NCBI RefSeq assembly: GCF_002157735.2
Contig: NZ_AP018689.1
Span: forward strand, 992,001 to 1,056,000
Origin: Vibrio aphrogenes
Lineage (GTDB): Bacteria > Pseudomonadota > Gammaproteobacteria > Enterobacterales > Vibrionaceae
DNA length: 64,000 nt
Direction of reading: 5' to 3'
Shown: piece after piece, positions 19,127 through 30,592 of the stretch
Position numbering within the stretch: the first letter of the stretch is position 1
Layout: each line of letters begins with the position of its first letter
The notes under the pieces: generated by a model
Told to the model about the DNA's origin: nothing
The model's input: the letters and a program-made list of their open reading frames with translations, nothing else
The model's database searches: none
Translations under genes and position numbers: made by a program

Positions 19127-22100
19127 TTGTTTACGTACAGTAAAAATATTTTCAAGCAAGGCAAGTCGAAAACCATCACCATTATTAAAGCCAAAGAGGC
19201 TCAGACTAAACCTCGTCTCGATGGCTCTCAGCGCCTAAAAGAATGTGGCTTAATTTTGGGGCTCTTGATTGCTATTTTAATGATGGTGTCACTTTTTTCA
19301 TTTAATCCTGCCGATCCTTCTTGGTCACAAACGGCTTGGGGTGGAAGCGTCCATAATGCCGGTGGGTATATTGGCTCATGGCTTGCCGATACTTTATTCT
19401 TTACGTTTGGCGTTTTCGCCTATCCATTACCTTTTATTATTCTTGGTGCAAGCTGGGCATTTTTTCGTTCACGTGATGAAAATGAAGGCATCGACTTTCT
19501 GTTGTGGGGCACCCGTCTTCTTGGTTTAGTTATCGTTTTATTGACGAGCTGTGGGCTGGCCGATATTAACTTTGATGATATCTGGTATTTCTCTTCGGGT
19601 GGTGTGATTGGTGATGTGCTTACCTCAATTGCGACGCCTGCGCTGAATATTTTAGGTTCAACTTTAGTCTTCATGTTCTTATGGGGCGCTGGTTTTACCT
19701 TACTGACAGGTATTTCTTGGTTAAGCATTGTCGAACACCTTGGCCAAGCTGCCTTGAAATTTTCACAACGTTTGTTTAATCGAGCACGTCACAGTGAGCC
19801 AACCACATTATCGGCTAATCAATATCAGCAAGCTGAATTAAGTCAGATACAAGTGTCTGGGGTGGAAGAAGATTCATTAATGCTGAAATCTCACGTGAAC
19901 AGCGATCTTGATGAAAGCGATTCCGTACCACATATCAGCACTGAAAATTTGGATCTGGATGAGGGCGTTCAAGCTCCTCAACAGAAAAAACCGCGTTTTA
20001 ATATTCATTTTCCACGTAAAGCGGCCAAAGTGGCTCGCTCTTCGGTTGCAGACTCATCAGCCTTTGAACTGACGGAAGAAGAAAAAAATGATCCGCTGTT
20101 CTCTGCTAGCTCAACAGCAACACCAACGGTTACCCCTTATGCCGAGGAGGTGAAGACGCCTGCAACCTCAGCAAATAGCTCAAGATTAGACACTGTGCCA
20201 GCAGAGCGAGTGACGGAGACTCAACACTCTGAAGCTATTCAAGGTTTCGACCGTTATCAAAATCCTAATGCCACGATTGCTGAATTGGATCAACAAGCAG
20301 TTTCTGAAAATGATTTTGTTGAGCAATATCAAGATAATGTTTCCGCTAAGACAGGGGTTGAATCGAATTGCTCAACCGAGCCATCAGCAACCCAAACGGC
20401 AGATTCAATCACAACAACTTCCGAGACCTCTTCTCGTGTGATTGGTGATGTCGATATTGAAGAAAAGGCACAACCGTCATTAGGTCAGTTAGATGACCTT
20501 TTAGATGATGAAGTTACTCCAGCGGCGCACTCGAATCATGTCTCTCATTCAGAGCATGCTCAACCAGTAGTGGCTCAGTCTGAAGCTGTGCATCAACAAG
20601 AGACAATGCATCAACAAGAGATTGCCCATCAGCAACCCAATCTCATGCAGCAAAATCCACAGGAACAGCCAGTAGCAAATTCATCGACGCATCAATCTGA
20701 ATCCTCTGTACCTGTTTCGGCTCAACCTGTCACTCAGGCTCAGCATGAAGCGATTAAACCTGCTCAAGAGCCAGAGCAGGGCACATCCCCATTGCCGGAA
20801 GAAGCCAATGCACTCGCAGCAACGAGCTCGCCAGACCATTCCGATCAAGATGCCGTCGCATTCCAGAATATGGTGGCAGCCGCTCAAGTGAATGCTTTAG
20901 CTTCTCAAAACCCTTTCTTAGTGCAAAATGATGTGAATTTGCCTACACCAACAGCGCCAATGCCGACGTTGGAATTACTCTATCATCCAGAAAAGCGTGA
21001 AAATAATATCGATCGGGATGCCTTAGAAGAGATTGCACGTTTAGTGGAGTCTAAGCTTGCGGATTATAAGATTGAAGCTCGGGTGGTGGATATTTTCCCA
21101 GGTCCTGTGATCACTCGCTTTGAATTGGACTTAGCGCCTGGCGTTAAAGTGAGCCGTATTTCCGGCCTCTCAATGGACCTTGCTCGTTCTTTGTCCGCCA
21201 TGGCAGTGCGAGTTGTGGAAGTCATTCCGGGTAAACCGTACGTTGGTTTAGAATTACCTAATATGACTCGCGAAACGGTGTATTTATCCGATGTGATCAG
21301 CAGTGAAGCCTTCCAAAATAACAAATCACCGACTGCAGTGGTTTTAGGCCAAGATATTGCGGGTGAAGCAGTCGTAGCTGATTTAGCCAAAATGCCACAC
21401 GTTCTCGTAGCAGGTACTACAGGCTCGGGTAAATCGGTTGGGGTCAACGTGATGATCTTGAGTATGCTGTATAAGGCGACGCCAGAAGAAGTGCGCTTTA
21501 TTATGATCGACCCGAAAATGCTGGAACTGTCGATCTATGAAGGTATCCCTCACTTGTTGTCTGAAGTGGTGACAGATATGAAAGATGCGTCCAATGCGCT
21601 GCGTTGGTGTGTTGGCGAAATGGAACGTCGCTATAAGTTGATGTCAGCCGTTGGGGTGCGTAACTTAAAAGGTTACAACGAAAAACTGAAAATGGCAGCG
21701 GAAGCCGGCCATCCTATCCATGACCCACTATGGCAACCAGGTGACAGCATGGATGAAATGCCACCTCGTCTGGAAAAACTGCCTTATATTGTCGTTATCG
21801 TCGATGAATTTGCTGATCTTATCATGGTGGTAGGTAAAAAAGTCGAAGAGTTAATTGCGCGCCTTGCTCAAAAAGCACGTGCGGCAGGGATTCATTTGGT
21901 ATTAGCAACGCAACGACCATCGGTGGATGTGATCACCGGTTTGATCAAAGCCAATATTCCAACTCGTGTCGCTTTCACTGTTTCGACCAAAACCGACTCC
22001 CGTACTATTTTAGACCAAGGCGGCGCGGAATCTTTATTAGGTATGGGGGATATGCTTTATCTACCGCCGGGTTCTAACCATACCATTCGGGTTCATGGTG

Positions 22101-22450
22101 CCTTTGCATCGGATGATGACGTGCATGCCGTCGTGAATGATTGGAAAGCACGTGGCAAACCGGTTTATATTGATGAAATTGTTCATGGCGAGCCAACGGC
22201 AGACAGTTTGCTGCCAGGTGAACAGTTAGAAAGTGAAGAAGAAGTGGATCCGCTTTACGACCAAGTGGTGGAGTTTGTGACTGAATCACGTCGTGGCTCT
22301 GTTTCGGGCGTACAGCGTCGTTTTAAAATTGGCTATAACCGTGCCGCAAGGATTGTAGAACAACTTGAAGCACAAGGAATCGTAAGTACTCCGGGGCATA
22401 ATGGAAATCGTGAAGTGATTGCTCCACCACCAATTAAGCAATTCGATTAA
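19127..22450 (+). CDS. ftsK: DNA translocase FtsK
   Basis: Septum-located motor that pumps chromosome termini and activates XerCD at dif. Four membrane helices occupy about residues 35-205. A long acidic, Gln/Ser/Thr-rich linker follows (about 210-610, including short HQQE repeats near 490). The RecA-like motor has Walker A GTTGSGKS at 763-770 and Walker [11 protein letters not shown]; the C-terminal gamma winged helix ([18 protein letters not shown]) recognises KOPS. Total length is 1107 residues. The start is TTG at 19127, with AGGGGA 6 bases before; no ATG fits the family N-terminus. Confidence 0.95.
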   Translation: MFTYSKNIFKQGKSKTITIIKAKEAQTKPRLDGSQRLKECGLILGLLIAILMMVSLFSFNPADPSWSQTAWGGSVHNAGGYIGSWLADTLFFTFGVFAYPLPFIILGASWAFFRSRDENEGIDFLLWGTRLLGLVIVLLTSCGLADINFDDIWYFSSGGVIGDVLTSIATPALNILGSTLVFMFLWGAGFTLLTGISWLSIVEHLGQAALKFSQRLFNRARHSEPTTLSANQYQQAELSQIQVSGVEEDSLMLKSHVNSDLDESDSVPHISTENLDLDEGVQAPQQKKPRFNIHFPRKAAKVARSSVADSSAFELTEEEKNDPLFSASSTATPTVTPYAEEVKTPATSANSSRLDTVPAERVTETQHSEAIQGFDRYQNPNATIAELDQQAVSENDFVEQYQDNVSAKTGVESNCSTEPSATQTADSITTTSETSSRVIGDVDIEEKAQPSLGQLDDLLDDEVTPAAHSNHVSHSEHAQPVVAQSEAVHQQETMHQQEIAHQQPNLMQQNPQEQPVANSSTHQSESSVPVSAQPVTQAQHEAIKPAQEPEQGTSPLPEEANALAATSSPDHSDQDAVAFQNMVAAAQVNALASQNPFLVQNDVNLPTPTAPMPTLELLYHPEKRENNIDRDALEEIARLVESKLADYKIEARVVDIFPGPVITRFELDLAPGVKVSRISGLSMDLARSLSAMAVRVVEVIPGKPYVGLELPNMTRETVYLSDVISSEAFQNNKSPTAVVLGQDIAGEAVVADLAKMPHVLVAGTTGSGKSVGVNVMILSMLYKATPEEVRFIMIDPKMLELSIYEGIPHLLSEVVTDMKDASNALRWCVGEMERRYKLMSAVGVRNLKGYNEKLKMAAEAGHPIHDPLWQPGDSMDEMPPRLEKLPYIVVIVDEFADLIMVVGKKVEELIARLAQKARAAGIHLVLATQRPSVDVITGLIKANIPTRVAFTVSTKTDSRTILDQGGAESLLGMGDMLYLPPGSNHTIRVHGAFASDDDVHAVVNDWKARGKPVYIDEIVHGEPTADSLLPGEQLESEEEVDPLYDQVVEFVTESRRGSVSGVQRRFKIGYNRAARIVEQLEAQGIVSTPGHNGNREVIAPPPIKQFD

Positions 22451-22482
22451 GGTCGAATGTTGGGATTAAATCGAGGATCGAT

Positions 22483-23082
22483 ATGAAGAAATGGCTACTC
22501 GTGTTGTTGTTTGCTAGTGCAAGTGTACTGGCTGCACCAAAAGATGAATTAAATACTCGTTTAAGTAAAAATGATGGGTTCAGTGCCAAATTTACCCAAA
22601 AGGTGACTAGCCCTGAAGGTGAAGTTTTACTTGATGGCCAAGGTACAGCGGATATTTCTCGTCCCAGTTTGTTTCGTTGGAAAACAACGAGTCCAGATGA
22701 AACCTTATTAGTGTCAGATGGTAAAAATGTTTGGTATTACAGCCCATTTGTTGAGCAAGTGACCATCTTGAGTCAAGAGCAAGCTACCGCGCAAACGCCG
22801 TTTGTTCTGTTAACCCGTAATCGTGCTAGTGATTGGCAGCATTATACCGTCACTCAGAGTAAAGATACTTTTACCCTGAAACCTGTGTCAGCTGATAGCG
22901 CCGTGGGGACATTTCAAATTAAAATTAATGCGCAAGGTGTCGTGCAAGCGTTTAATGTTATTGAGCAAGATGGACAAACCAGCCAATTTGTTTTTAGCGA
23001 TTTTACAATGAAGAAACCCGCCGCTTCTTTATTTACTTTTACAGTCCCTAAAGGGGTTGAGGTCGATGACCAACGCCAATAA
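22483..23082 (+). CDS. lolA: Outer-membrane lipoprotein carrier LolA
   Basis: Periplasmic chaperone that takes lipoproteins from LolCDE to LolB. A Sec signal peptide spans residues 1-18 ([18 protein letters not shown]). The mature protein shows the LolA pattern FSAKFTQKV, then [23 protein letters not shown] and [11 protein letters not shown]; the conserved Arg of RPSLFRW, needed for lid closure, is present. 199 residues. It lies 32 bases after ftsK and 14 before rarA, the standard gammaproteobacterial ftsK-lolA-rarA order. Confidence 0.94.
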   Translation: MKKWLLVLLFASASVLAAPKDELNTRLSKNDGFSAKFTQKVTSPEGEVLLDGQGTADISRPSLFRWKTTSPDETLLVSDGKNVWYYSPFVEQVTILSQEQATAQTPFVLLTRNRASDWQHYTVTQSKDTFTLKPVSADSAVGTFQIKINAQGVVQAFNVIEQDGQTSQFVFSDFTMKKPAASLFTFTVPKGVEVDDQRQ

Positions 23083-23096
23083 ATAAGGGAGAGGTA

Positions 23097-24446
23097 ATGA
23101 GCAATTACAGCTTAGATTTTTCAGCTGATGAAGATTTTCGACCACTGGCCGCTCGCATGCGGCCAGTATCGATTGAACACTACTGTGGACAGCAGCATAT
23201 TTTAGGACCGAATAAACCTCTGCGCAGAGCCTTAGAGGCAGGTCATCTGCATTCAATGATTTTGTGGGGGCCACCAGGAACCGGAAAAACCACGTTGACA
23301 GAAGTGGCGGCAAACTATGCCAATGCTGAAGTTGAGCGTATCTCTGCGGTTACTGCGGGTGTGAAAGATATTCGTCTTGCGATTGAAAAAGCTCGCGAAC
23401 ATAAATTGTCTGGCCGAAAAACCATTCTGTTTGTCGACGAGGTACATCGTTTTAATAAAAGCCAACAAGATGCTTTTTTGCCACATATTGAAGATGGCAC
23501 TGTGACCTTTATTGGTGCGACAACAGAAAATCCATCCTTTGAACTTAATAACGCACTGTTATCACGCGCTCGTGTTTATAAGCTGACTTCACTTGATCAT
23601 GCCGATATTATGGCGGTGTTGCGTCAGGCCATTGATGACTCTGAACGTGGTTTGGGTAAAATCAAAGCCACTTTTGAAGATCCTATTCTAGAAAGGCTGG
23701 TGGATTTAGTGAATGGTGATGCGCGAATGTCACTGAACTATCTTGAGCTTTTATATGATCTGGCCAATGAGAATGAACAAGGCGAAAAAGTCATTACCTT
23801 AGCCTTATTAGCCGAAGTTGCGGGAGAAAAAATTGCCCGTTTCGATAATAAAGGTGACATGTGGTATGACTTAATTTCAGCGGTTCATAAATCGATTCGA
23901 GGCTCTAATCCGGATGCTGCTTTGTATTGGGCAGCACGTATGATGACGGCGGGTTGCGATCCTTTGTATATTGTTAGACGCTTACTTGCGATCGCCTCTG
24001 AAGATATCGGAAATGCTGACCCAAGAGCGATGCAAGTTGCGATATCCGCTTGGGATTGCTTTACTCGAATAGGGCCAGCCGAAGGTGAAAGAGCGATTGC
24101 TCAGGCGATCGTTTATTTAGCTTGTGCGCCGAAAAGTAATGCCGTTTATACCGCATGGAAGCAGGCGTTAAATGATGCTCAAAACCAACCTGAATTTGAG
24201 GTGCCATTACATCTTCGTAATGCGCCGACCCATTTAATGAAAGATATGGGGTATGGTCAGGAGTATCGTTATGCTCATGATGAGCCTGGTGCTTATGCCG
24301 CGGGAGAAAATTATTTCCCACAAGAAATAGCCAATACTCGTTATTATTTTCCGACTAATAGAGGTTTGGAAGCTAAAATTAATGACAAGTTAGAGTATTT
24401 GGCTGAATTAGATGCAAAAAGCCCACAAAAGCGCTATCAAAAGTAA
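23097..24446 (+). CDS. rarA: Replication-associated recombination protein RarA
   Basis: A clamp-loader-like AAA+ ATPase (MgsA/RarA) that acts at stalled replication forks. Walker A GPPGTGKT is at residues 58-65, Walker B is [12 protein letters not shown], and sensor 1 is [10 protein letters not shown]. The C-terminal tetramerisation domain contains the typical [15 protein letters not shown] and GYEYRYAH-type (here [10 protein letters not shown]) stretches. 449 residues, normal size. The ribosome site is GGGAGAGG immediately upstream. Confidence 0.95.
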   Translation: MSNYSLDFSADEDFRPLAARMRPVSIEHYCGQQHILGPNKPLRRALEAGHLHSMILWGPPGTGKTTLTEVAANYANAEVERISAVTAGVKDIRLAIEKAREHKLSGRKTILFVDEVHRFNKSQQDAFLPHIEDGTVTFIGATTENPSFELNNALLSRARVYKLTSLDHADIMAVLRQAIDDSERGLGKIKATFEDPILERLVDLVNGDARMSLNYLELLYDLANENEQGEKVITLALLAEVAGEKIARFDNKGDMWYDLISAVHKSIRGSNPDAALYWAARMMTAGCDPLYIVRRLLAIASEDIGNADPRAMQVAISAWDCFTRIGPAEGERAIAQAIVYLACAPKSNAVYTAWKQALNDAQNQPEFEVPLHLRNAPTHLMKDMGYGQEYRYAHDEPGAYAAGENYFPQEIANTRYYFPTNRGLEAKINDKLEYLAELDAKSPQKRYQK

Positions 24447-24545
24447 TGCTTTTTGGGTATCTTTTTAATGTCGTGTCTACTTTTTCGTTTTCGGTTTTCG
24501 TTTACGCATGCTTAGTATTAAAAAAGTAAGACATTATTTACTTAA

Positions 24546-25883
<1,338 letters not shown>

Positions 25884-25949
25884 TCTTTATTAAGTGTAAA
25901 AAAACGGCCTAGTCATCATGAAGTGACCCCTTAAAGTTGGACATTTCTG

Positions 25950-26795
25950 TTATGCGGCTTCTAAGGCCTGATTTCGGTATTCTACCGGAGTTAGGCCTTT
26001 TAATTTCACCTTAATCCGATCGTTATTGTAATAATCAATATATTCATCAATGCATGCCATAAGTTGCTCAGCACTGTCAAAGTGGTAACCATGGTACATT
26101 TCTGTTTTTAAAAGTGCGAAGAAGTTTTCAGCCACAGCATTATCAAGACAGTTTCCTTTTCTCGACATACTCTGATTTATTCTTTTCTCTTTTAGCTTGT
26201 TACGATAATCACGGTGTTGGTATTGCCACCCTTGGTCACTATGTAAAGTTAACGAGGACGCTTGACTTAACTTACTCGTCGCTTTTTCTAGCATCTCGGT
26301 CACGAGATGTAATTTAGGTGAGGTCGCTACAGTATGACTAACGACTTCTTGATTAAATAAATCGATGATAGGAGATAAATAGACTTTTTCACCTGCCACT
26401 TTAAATTCCGTCACATCGGTCACCCATTTTTCATTTGGTTTCGTCGATTTAAAGTCTCGCTTCAGAATATTCGGGGCAATACGCCCAATCGCACCTTTAT
26501 AAGAACGATATTTCTTCGGTCTTACGGTCGATTTTAGCCCTAGTTTTGCCATTAAGCGCTGAACCGTTTTATGATTTAAGTAGATGCCTTCTCTACGTAA
26601 AGCATAATGAATGCGTCGATAACCATATCGACCTTTATGCTTATGAAATATTCTTTCAATACTCGCTATCTCATTCGCGTAAGGCTCGGGAGTGCTCAAC
26701 ACTTGGCATTGGTAGTAATACACACTCTTGGGCAATCCAATGGATTGCAATAAATGCTGGATTTTGTGTTGGTGTTTTAGAGCTTGAACAGTCAA
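25950..26795 (-). CDS. IS3-family transposase OrfB (DDE integrase)
   Basis: 281 residues. An HTH_21-like N-terminal region (IFHKHKGRYGYRRIHYAL) precedes the retroviral-integrase core with the complete catalytic triad Asp127 (WVTDVTEF), Asp187 (LHSDQGWQY) and Glu223 (AVAENFFALLKTE); the D-to-E gap of 35 residues is the IS3 signature. It overlaps orfA in the -1 frame and is expected to be made mainly as an OrfAB fusion by ribosomal slippage. The annotated TTG start only marks the open frame. Confidence 0.93.
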   Translation of the reverse strand: MTVQALKHQHKIQHLLQSIGLPKSVYYYQCQVLSTPEPYANEIASIERIFHKHKGRYGYRRIHYALRREGIYLNHKTVQRLMAKLGLKSTVRPKKYRSYKGAIGRIAPNILKRDFKSTKPNEKWVTDVTEFKVAGEKVYLSPIIDLFNQEVVSHTVATSPKLHLVTEMLEKATSKLSQASSLTLHSDQGWQYQHRDYRNKLKEKRINQSMSRKGNCLDNAVAENFFALLKTEMYHGYHFDSAEQLMACIDEYIDYYNNDRIKVKLKGLTPVEYRNQALEAA

Positions 26796-27301
26796 CGCTT
26801 TTTCTTTGCTGCTTGACGTTTTAACTTGTCCAGCTCCTCTAACTTTTTTAGAACAGCATTCTCCGCTCTCAAATAAGCCAGTTCCTCTCTGAGTTCATCA
26901 AGTGACATGTCTTCATCAGGTTTAGTCGGACGCTTATTTGATTGAGTTTTCATAGATGGTCTGCCTTTAGGTCGGGAATGTAAGCCTTGGAATCCCGACT
27001 GATTATAAAGCTTTAACCAAACAGAAATAGTCCCGTTAGAAGAAAAATTGAATTCAGCACTCGCTTGGCTTATAGACCAGTTATTTTCCCACATTGATTT
27101 TAATACCGAGAATTTAAAATCTGCGGAGTTTTCATAATCAAGAGGTAAAAATGAAGATGAACCATGGATCCTGTAAACAGAAGTCCAATAACGAATTTGG
27201 TTCGCAGGAATAGATAACTCTTTTGCAAGAGATGTCGATGATTCGCCATCAAGGCAACGCTGAGCAATGCACAGCTTTAATTCTCTGATGTACTTAGACA
27301 T
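26792..27301 (-). CDS. IS3-family OrfA (helix-turn-helix protein)
   Basis: 169 residues from ATG 27301. It has two helix-turn-helix units (LCIAQRCLDGESSTSLAKEL and WSISQASAEFNFSSNGTISV), an IS150-type arrangement, then a leucine zipper-like coiled coil (MSLDELREELAYLRAENAVL) used for multimerisation. It ends in a Lys-rich tail encoded by an A-rich run (G AAA AAG) at about 26800 that could permit the -1 shift into orfB. It binds the terminal repeats. Confidence 0.9.
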   Translation of the reverse strand: MSKYIRELKLCIAQRCLDGESSTSLAKELSIPANQIRYWTSVYRIHGSSSFLPLDYENSADFKFSVLKSMWENNWSISQASAEFNFSSNGTISVWLKLYNQSGFQGLHSRPKGRPSMKTQSNKRPTKPDEDMSLDELREELAYLRAENAVLKKLEELDKLKRQAAKKKR

Positions 27302-27390
27302 AAAATAACCCCCAATGTTGGTGTCCAACTATTGGGGGTCAGTTCATCAATGATTAGGCCGTTTTTTATTATGCTGTGACCAACAAGAGC

Positions 27391-27990
27391 TTACTTCTCA
27401 GTTTTAGCATTGTCAGATTGAGCGGTATCAGCAGCGGCTTTTTCGATTTTTACTCGAGGCTGAATGTATTTGTGTGAGACATCGACAACAGCAACGTTAT
27501 CGATAAAGGTACGTCCTAGTAAGACCGGGTATTGTAGATGAGTACGATCCGCCAGTGTAAAATCAGTTTTTACTTTATAGTCGCCTACTTGAACATCCAA
27601 CTGAACCACTGGGCGTGATTTTGATGGCTTATCGGTGGTGGATTGAACCACCTCGACCCAACGAGTGACAGGGTAAGTGAGTGTTTTACTTTCCCATTTT
27701 TTATGTGCAAGTTTGAAATCAACGAAGTTTTTACCGTCTTTTTTATAGGTTTTGATATCGACTGCACTAATCGACGACGAAGTCGCTCCAGTATCGACAC
27801 GAGAAAGGATGTTACGGTTAAGATCTTTAACATAAATCCATTCTTTTTCACCTAGTACTAAATCGCCACTTTTAGTATGAGTTGCGACCGTAATTTCTTG
27901 CGGTGTTACTTGACTGACCGGCTGAGCTTTATCTGCGGCTAAAGTTGAGAAAGAGCAAGAAAGCAAAGCAATAAGTAACCATCTGAACAT
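27391..27990 (-). CDS. Secreted retropepsin-like protease (PF05618-type), solitary copy
   Basis: 199 residues with an N-terminal signal (cleavage near Ala18; an LLSC sequence ending at Cys12 could alternatively be a weak lipobox). The protein has the single-lobe aspartic protease motif VDTGATSSS with Asp66, and further down LADRTHLQYPVLLGRTFI, both diagnostic of the family older databases call putative ATP-dependent zinc protease. A paralogue lies at the right window edge. There is no ligase or transglutaminase partner beside this copy. Its downstream terminator is split by the IS, so its transcript can run into the transposase genes. Confidence 0.85.
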   Translation of the reverse strand: MFRWLLIALLSCSFSTLAADKAQPVSQVTPQEITVATHTKSGDLVLGEKEWIYVKDLNRNILSRVDTGATSSSISAVDIKTYKKDGKNFVDFKLAHKKWESKTLTYPVTRWVEVVQSTTDKPSKSRPVVQLDVQVGDYKVKTDFTLADRTHLQYPVLLGRTFIDNVAVVDVSHKYIQPRVKIEKAAADTAQSDNAKTEK

Positions 27991-28123
27991 ATTAAATAAA
28001 CCTTAATTGTTTATTGAGCTGAAATATTTATCTCAATATTAGCATAAAGTTACGCTATTAAAGAATAAGCAGAATCTTGATTTTACTTGCTGTTTGCAAT
28101 AGCGGTCATAATTTTATTTTTCA

Positions 28124-29443
28124 TTATTGGAAACAGTCATCATGATTCAATGCACTTTCAATAGCATTTAATAAAGTATGAAGATGTTTCTCAGTAATAA
28201 TATAAGGAGGCATGATATAAATTAGATGACCAAATGGTCGAATCCAAACATTATGCTGCACAAATAACTCTTGTATAGAGGACATCTGTACCTTTTGATG
28301 CGTTTCTATTACTCCAATAGCCCCTAACCACCGAACCGCCTTTACTCTTGGATAAGATAATAACCGAGGTAATGTCGCCTCGAAGATTCTTTCAATATTC
28401 AATACTTGCTGTTGCCATGTATTGCTCTTAATTAAGCTCAGGCTTGCTGAGGCGACTGCACAAGCTAACGGATTGGCCATAAAGGTTGGGCCATGCATAA
28501 AACAACCTGCCTCACCATCACAGACCCCTTGTGCGACGTGACGATTGGTCAGCGTCGCAGCCAGTGTCATGTAACCGCCGGTGAGTGCCTTTCCGACACA
28601 TAAAATATCTGGCTCAATCGCAGCATGTTCAAAAGCAAAAAGTTTACCAGTGCGGCCAAAGCCAGTGGCTATCTCATCTAAGATCAACAGCACATTATAG
28701 TGATCGCATAAACGGCGGATGTAAGAAAGGCTTTGTGGGTGATAAATACGCATACCTCCAGCGCCTTGTACGATAGGCTCAATGATCACGGCGGCAATTT
28801 CATGGTGGTGAGTGGTGAGTTTATGAGTGAAGTCAGCCAGATCATTAGCATTAAATTGTGGCCATTGGCCTTGTTGTATTTGTACACAAGGAGGTGATTG
28901 CGCAAAGAGATGTTGTGGTAAAAAGCCTTTGTACATTTTATGCATTGAATTATCAGGGTCAGTCACTGACATAGCAGCAAACGTATCGCCATGATAGCCA
29001 TGTGAAAAGGTTAAAAATCGTGTTTTTTGTGATGGCTTACCGCTTTGTACCGCTTGGTTATACCAAAATTGTAATGCCATTTTTAAGGCAACTTCGACCG
29101 CGACAGAACCTGAATCGGCAACAAAAACTTTTTCTAAACCGGCGGGAGTCATATCGATGAGTTGTTGGCATAAATCGACTGCTGGCTGATGGGTGAGCCC
29201 ACCAAACATAATGTGCGACATGCGTTCAATTTGTTGGTGAGCGGCCTGATTTAACACAGGATGATTATATCCATGTATGGCTGACCACCAAGAAGACATG
29301 CCATCAATCAATTTTTTGCCATCAGCCAGTTTGATATAAACCCCTTGTGCCGACTTGACAGGATAGCAGGGGAGCGGGTCGATCATTGATGTATAAGGGT
29401 GCCAGATATGATGTTTATCAAACAGCTGGTCTTGCTCATTCAT
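28124..29443 (-). CDS. bioA: Adenosylmethionine-8-amino-7-oxononanoate aminotransferase
   Basis: Biotin synthesis: transfers the amino group of S-adenosylmethionine to KAPA to give DAPA. 439 residues of the class III PLP aminotransferase fold: HIWHPYTSM start, SWWSAIHGYNHP, the PLP Asp in LILDEIATGFGRTGK, and the Schiff-base Lys in CVGKALTGGYMTLA. It diverges from bioB across an operator-promoter region as in E. coli. Confidence 0.96.
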   Translation of the reverse strand: MNEQDQLFDKHHIWHPYTSMIDPLPCYPVKSAQGVYIKLADGKKLIDGMSSWWSAIHGYNHPVLNQAAHQQIERMSHIMFGGLTHQPAVDLCQQLIDMTPAGLEKVFVADSGSVAVEVALKMALQFWYNQAVQSGKPSQKTRFLTFSHGYHGDTFAAMSVTDPDNSMHKMYKGFLPQHLFAQSPPCVQIQQGQWPQFNANDLADFTHKLTTHHHEIAAVIIEPIVQGAGGMRIYHPQSLSYIRRLCDHYNVLLILDEIATGFGRTGKLFAFEHAAIEPDILCVGKALTGGYMTLAATLTNRHVAQGVCDGEAGCFMHGPTFMANPLACAVASASLSLIKSNTWQQQVLNIERIFEATLPRLLSYPRVKAVRWLGAIGVIETHQKVQMSSIQELFVQHNVWIRPFGHLIYIMPPYIITEKHLHTLLNAIESALNHDDCFQ

Positions 29444-29448
29444 AATTA

Positions 29449-29481
29449 ATGTAAACCTTTATAATTTATTTTGGTTGACAT
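29449..29481. promoter_or_regulatory. BirA-type operator overlapping the bioB promoter
   Basis: Arms ATGTAAACC (29449-29457) and GGTTGACAT (29473-29481) form an inverted repeat with a 15-base AT-rich spacer, matching the BirA operator pattern TTGTAAACC...GGTTTACAA. The right arm contains a perfect -35 box TTGACA (29475-29480), with a TAGACT -10 candidate at 29497-29502 (16-base spacing). Biotinyl-BirA binding would block both bioA and bioBFCD transcription. Confidence 0.82.
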
Positions 29482-29538
29482 GTTATCTTGCATTTGTAGA
29501 CTAGCCAAGCCCTGATAACCATGATGAAAGGAAATAGT

Positions 29539-30588
29539 GTGGAACTAAGACATAACTGGACCGTATCTCAAGTGCATGAACTGTTAGAAAAACCCTTTAT
29601 GGATTTATTGTTTGAGGCACAGCTCGTTCATCGGCAATGTCATCCTACCAATCAAGTTCAAGTCAGTACTTTGCTTTCTATTAAAACTGGTGCTTGTCCG
29701 GAAGATTGTAAATATTGCCCTCAAAGTGCCCATTATCGAACGGATGTTGAAAAAGAAAGACTCATGGAAGTTGAGCGAGTGCTGGATGCTGCTCAAAAGG
29801 CAAAGCAATCAGGCTCGACACGGTTTTGTATGGGCGCAGCTTGGAAAAATCCAAAATCTCGAGATATGCCTTACCTTTTAGACATGGTGAAAGGTGTCAA
29901 AAAACTCGGCTTAGAAACCTGTATGACTTTAGGCATGTTGAGCGCAAGCCAAGCGCAGCAATTATCGGCAGCAGGGTTAGATTATTACAACCATAATCTT
30001 GATACCTCACCGGAATTTTACGGCAACATCATTACTACCCGAACGTATCAAGATCGTCTCAATACGCTGTCACATGTCAGACAAGCCGGCATGAAAATCT
30101 GCTCTGGTGGCATTATTGGAATGGGAGAGTCTGTGACGGATCGAGCGGGTTTATTAGTAGAATTAGCAAATTTACCTGTTCATCCTGAAAGTGTGCCCAT
30201 CAACATGTTAGTGAAGGTAAAAGGAACGCCAATGGAGGAGGTAGATGATGTTGAGCCTTTTGATTTTATTCGCTTAATTGCGGTGGCTCGAATCATGATG
30301 CCACAGTCGGCGGTGCGTCTTTCTGCTGGTCGTGAAAACATGAATGAGCAAATGCAAGCGTTATGCTTCATGGCAGGAGCGAATTCTATTTTTTATGGTT
30401 GTAAATTGCTCACCACGCCAAACCCTGAGGAAGATTCTGACTTACAACTGTTCAATAAATTAGGCATTAATCATCAGCAAAATGTGCAAAAGCCAGATGA
30501 AGAACAAGCTTCTGAGTTACTCAATAAAGTGATAACTAACATGGCGTCTCGCCCTTCGAAAGCCGATTTATTCTATGAGGCTCGCTGA
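29539..30588 (+). CDS. bioB: Biotin synthase
   Basis: Radical SAM enzyme inserting sulfur into dethiobiotin. The [4Fe-4S] motif is [13 protein letters not shown] (CxxxCxxC), and the [2Fe-2S] ligands ([25 protein letters not shown]) and the Arg of VRLSAGREN are present. Start choice: GTG 29539 (349 residues) has AAAGGA 6 bases before it and matches the vibrio BioB start MELRHNWT; ATGs at 29521 and 29524 would add six residues including the ribosome site. First gene of bioBFCD. Confidence 0.95.
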   Translation: MELRHNWTVSQVHELLEKPFMDLLFEAQLVHRQCHPTNQVQVSTLLSIKTGACPEDCKYCPQSAHYRTDVEKERLMEVERVLDAAQKAKQSGSTRFCMGAAWKNPKSRDMPYLLDMVKGVKKLGLETCMTLGMLSASQAQQLSAAGLDYYNHNLDTSPEFYGNIITTRTYQDRLNTLSHVRQAGMKICSGGIIGMGESVTDRAGLLVELANLPVHPESVPINMLVKVKGTPMEEVDDVEPFDFIRLIAVARIMMPQSAVRLSAGRENMNEQMQALCFMAGANSIFYGCKLLTTPNPEEDSDLQLFNKLGINHQQNVQKPDEEQASELLNKVITNMASRPSKADLFYEAR

Positions 30589-30592
30589 AGCA

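Larger units (their letters stand above)
25919..27346 (-). mobile_element. IS3-family (IS150-group) insertion sequence, complete
   Basis: 1428 bases bounded by imperfect 25-base inverted repeats matching at 21 positions; both read TGAA(G/C)TGACCCC inward and end AGTTGGACA. The flanking bases are a direct 3-bp duplication, TCA at 25916-25918 and TCA at 27347-27349, typical of this family. It carries overlapping orfA and orfB on the minus strand, both intact, so it may be active. The insertion sits exactly in the loop of a terminator: AACGGCCTA(G)TCAT on the left and ATGATTAGGCCGTT on the right are complementary halves now 1.4 kb apart. Confidence 0.93.

Noticed and set aside
21064..21447. 127-codon reverse frame inside ftsK
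   Set aside because: Antisense to the conserved motor domain of ftsK; composition explained by the sense codons.
29521..29538. ATG starts of bioB upstream of GTG 29539
   Set aside because: They overlap the likely ribosome site and add residues absent from the family N-terminus.
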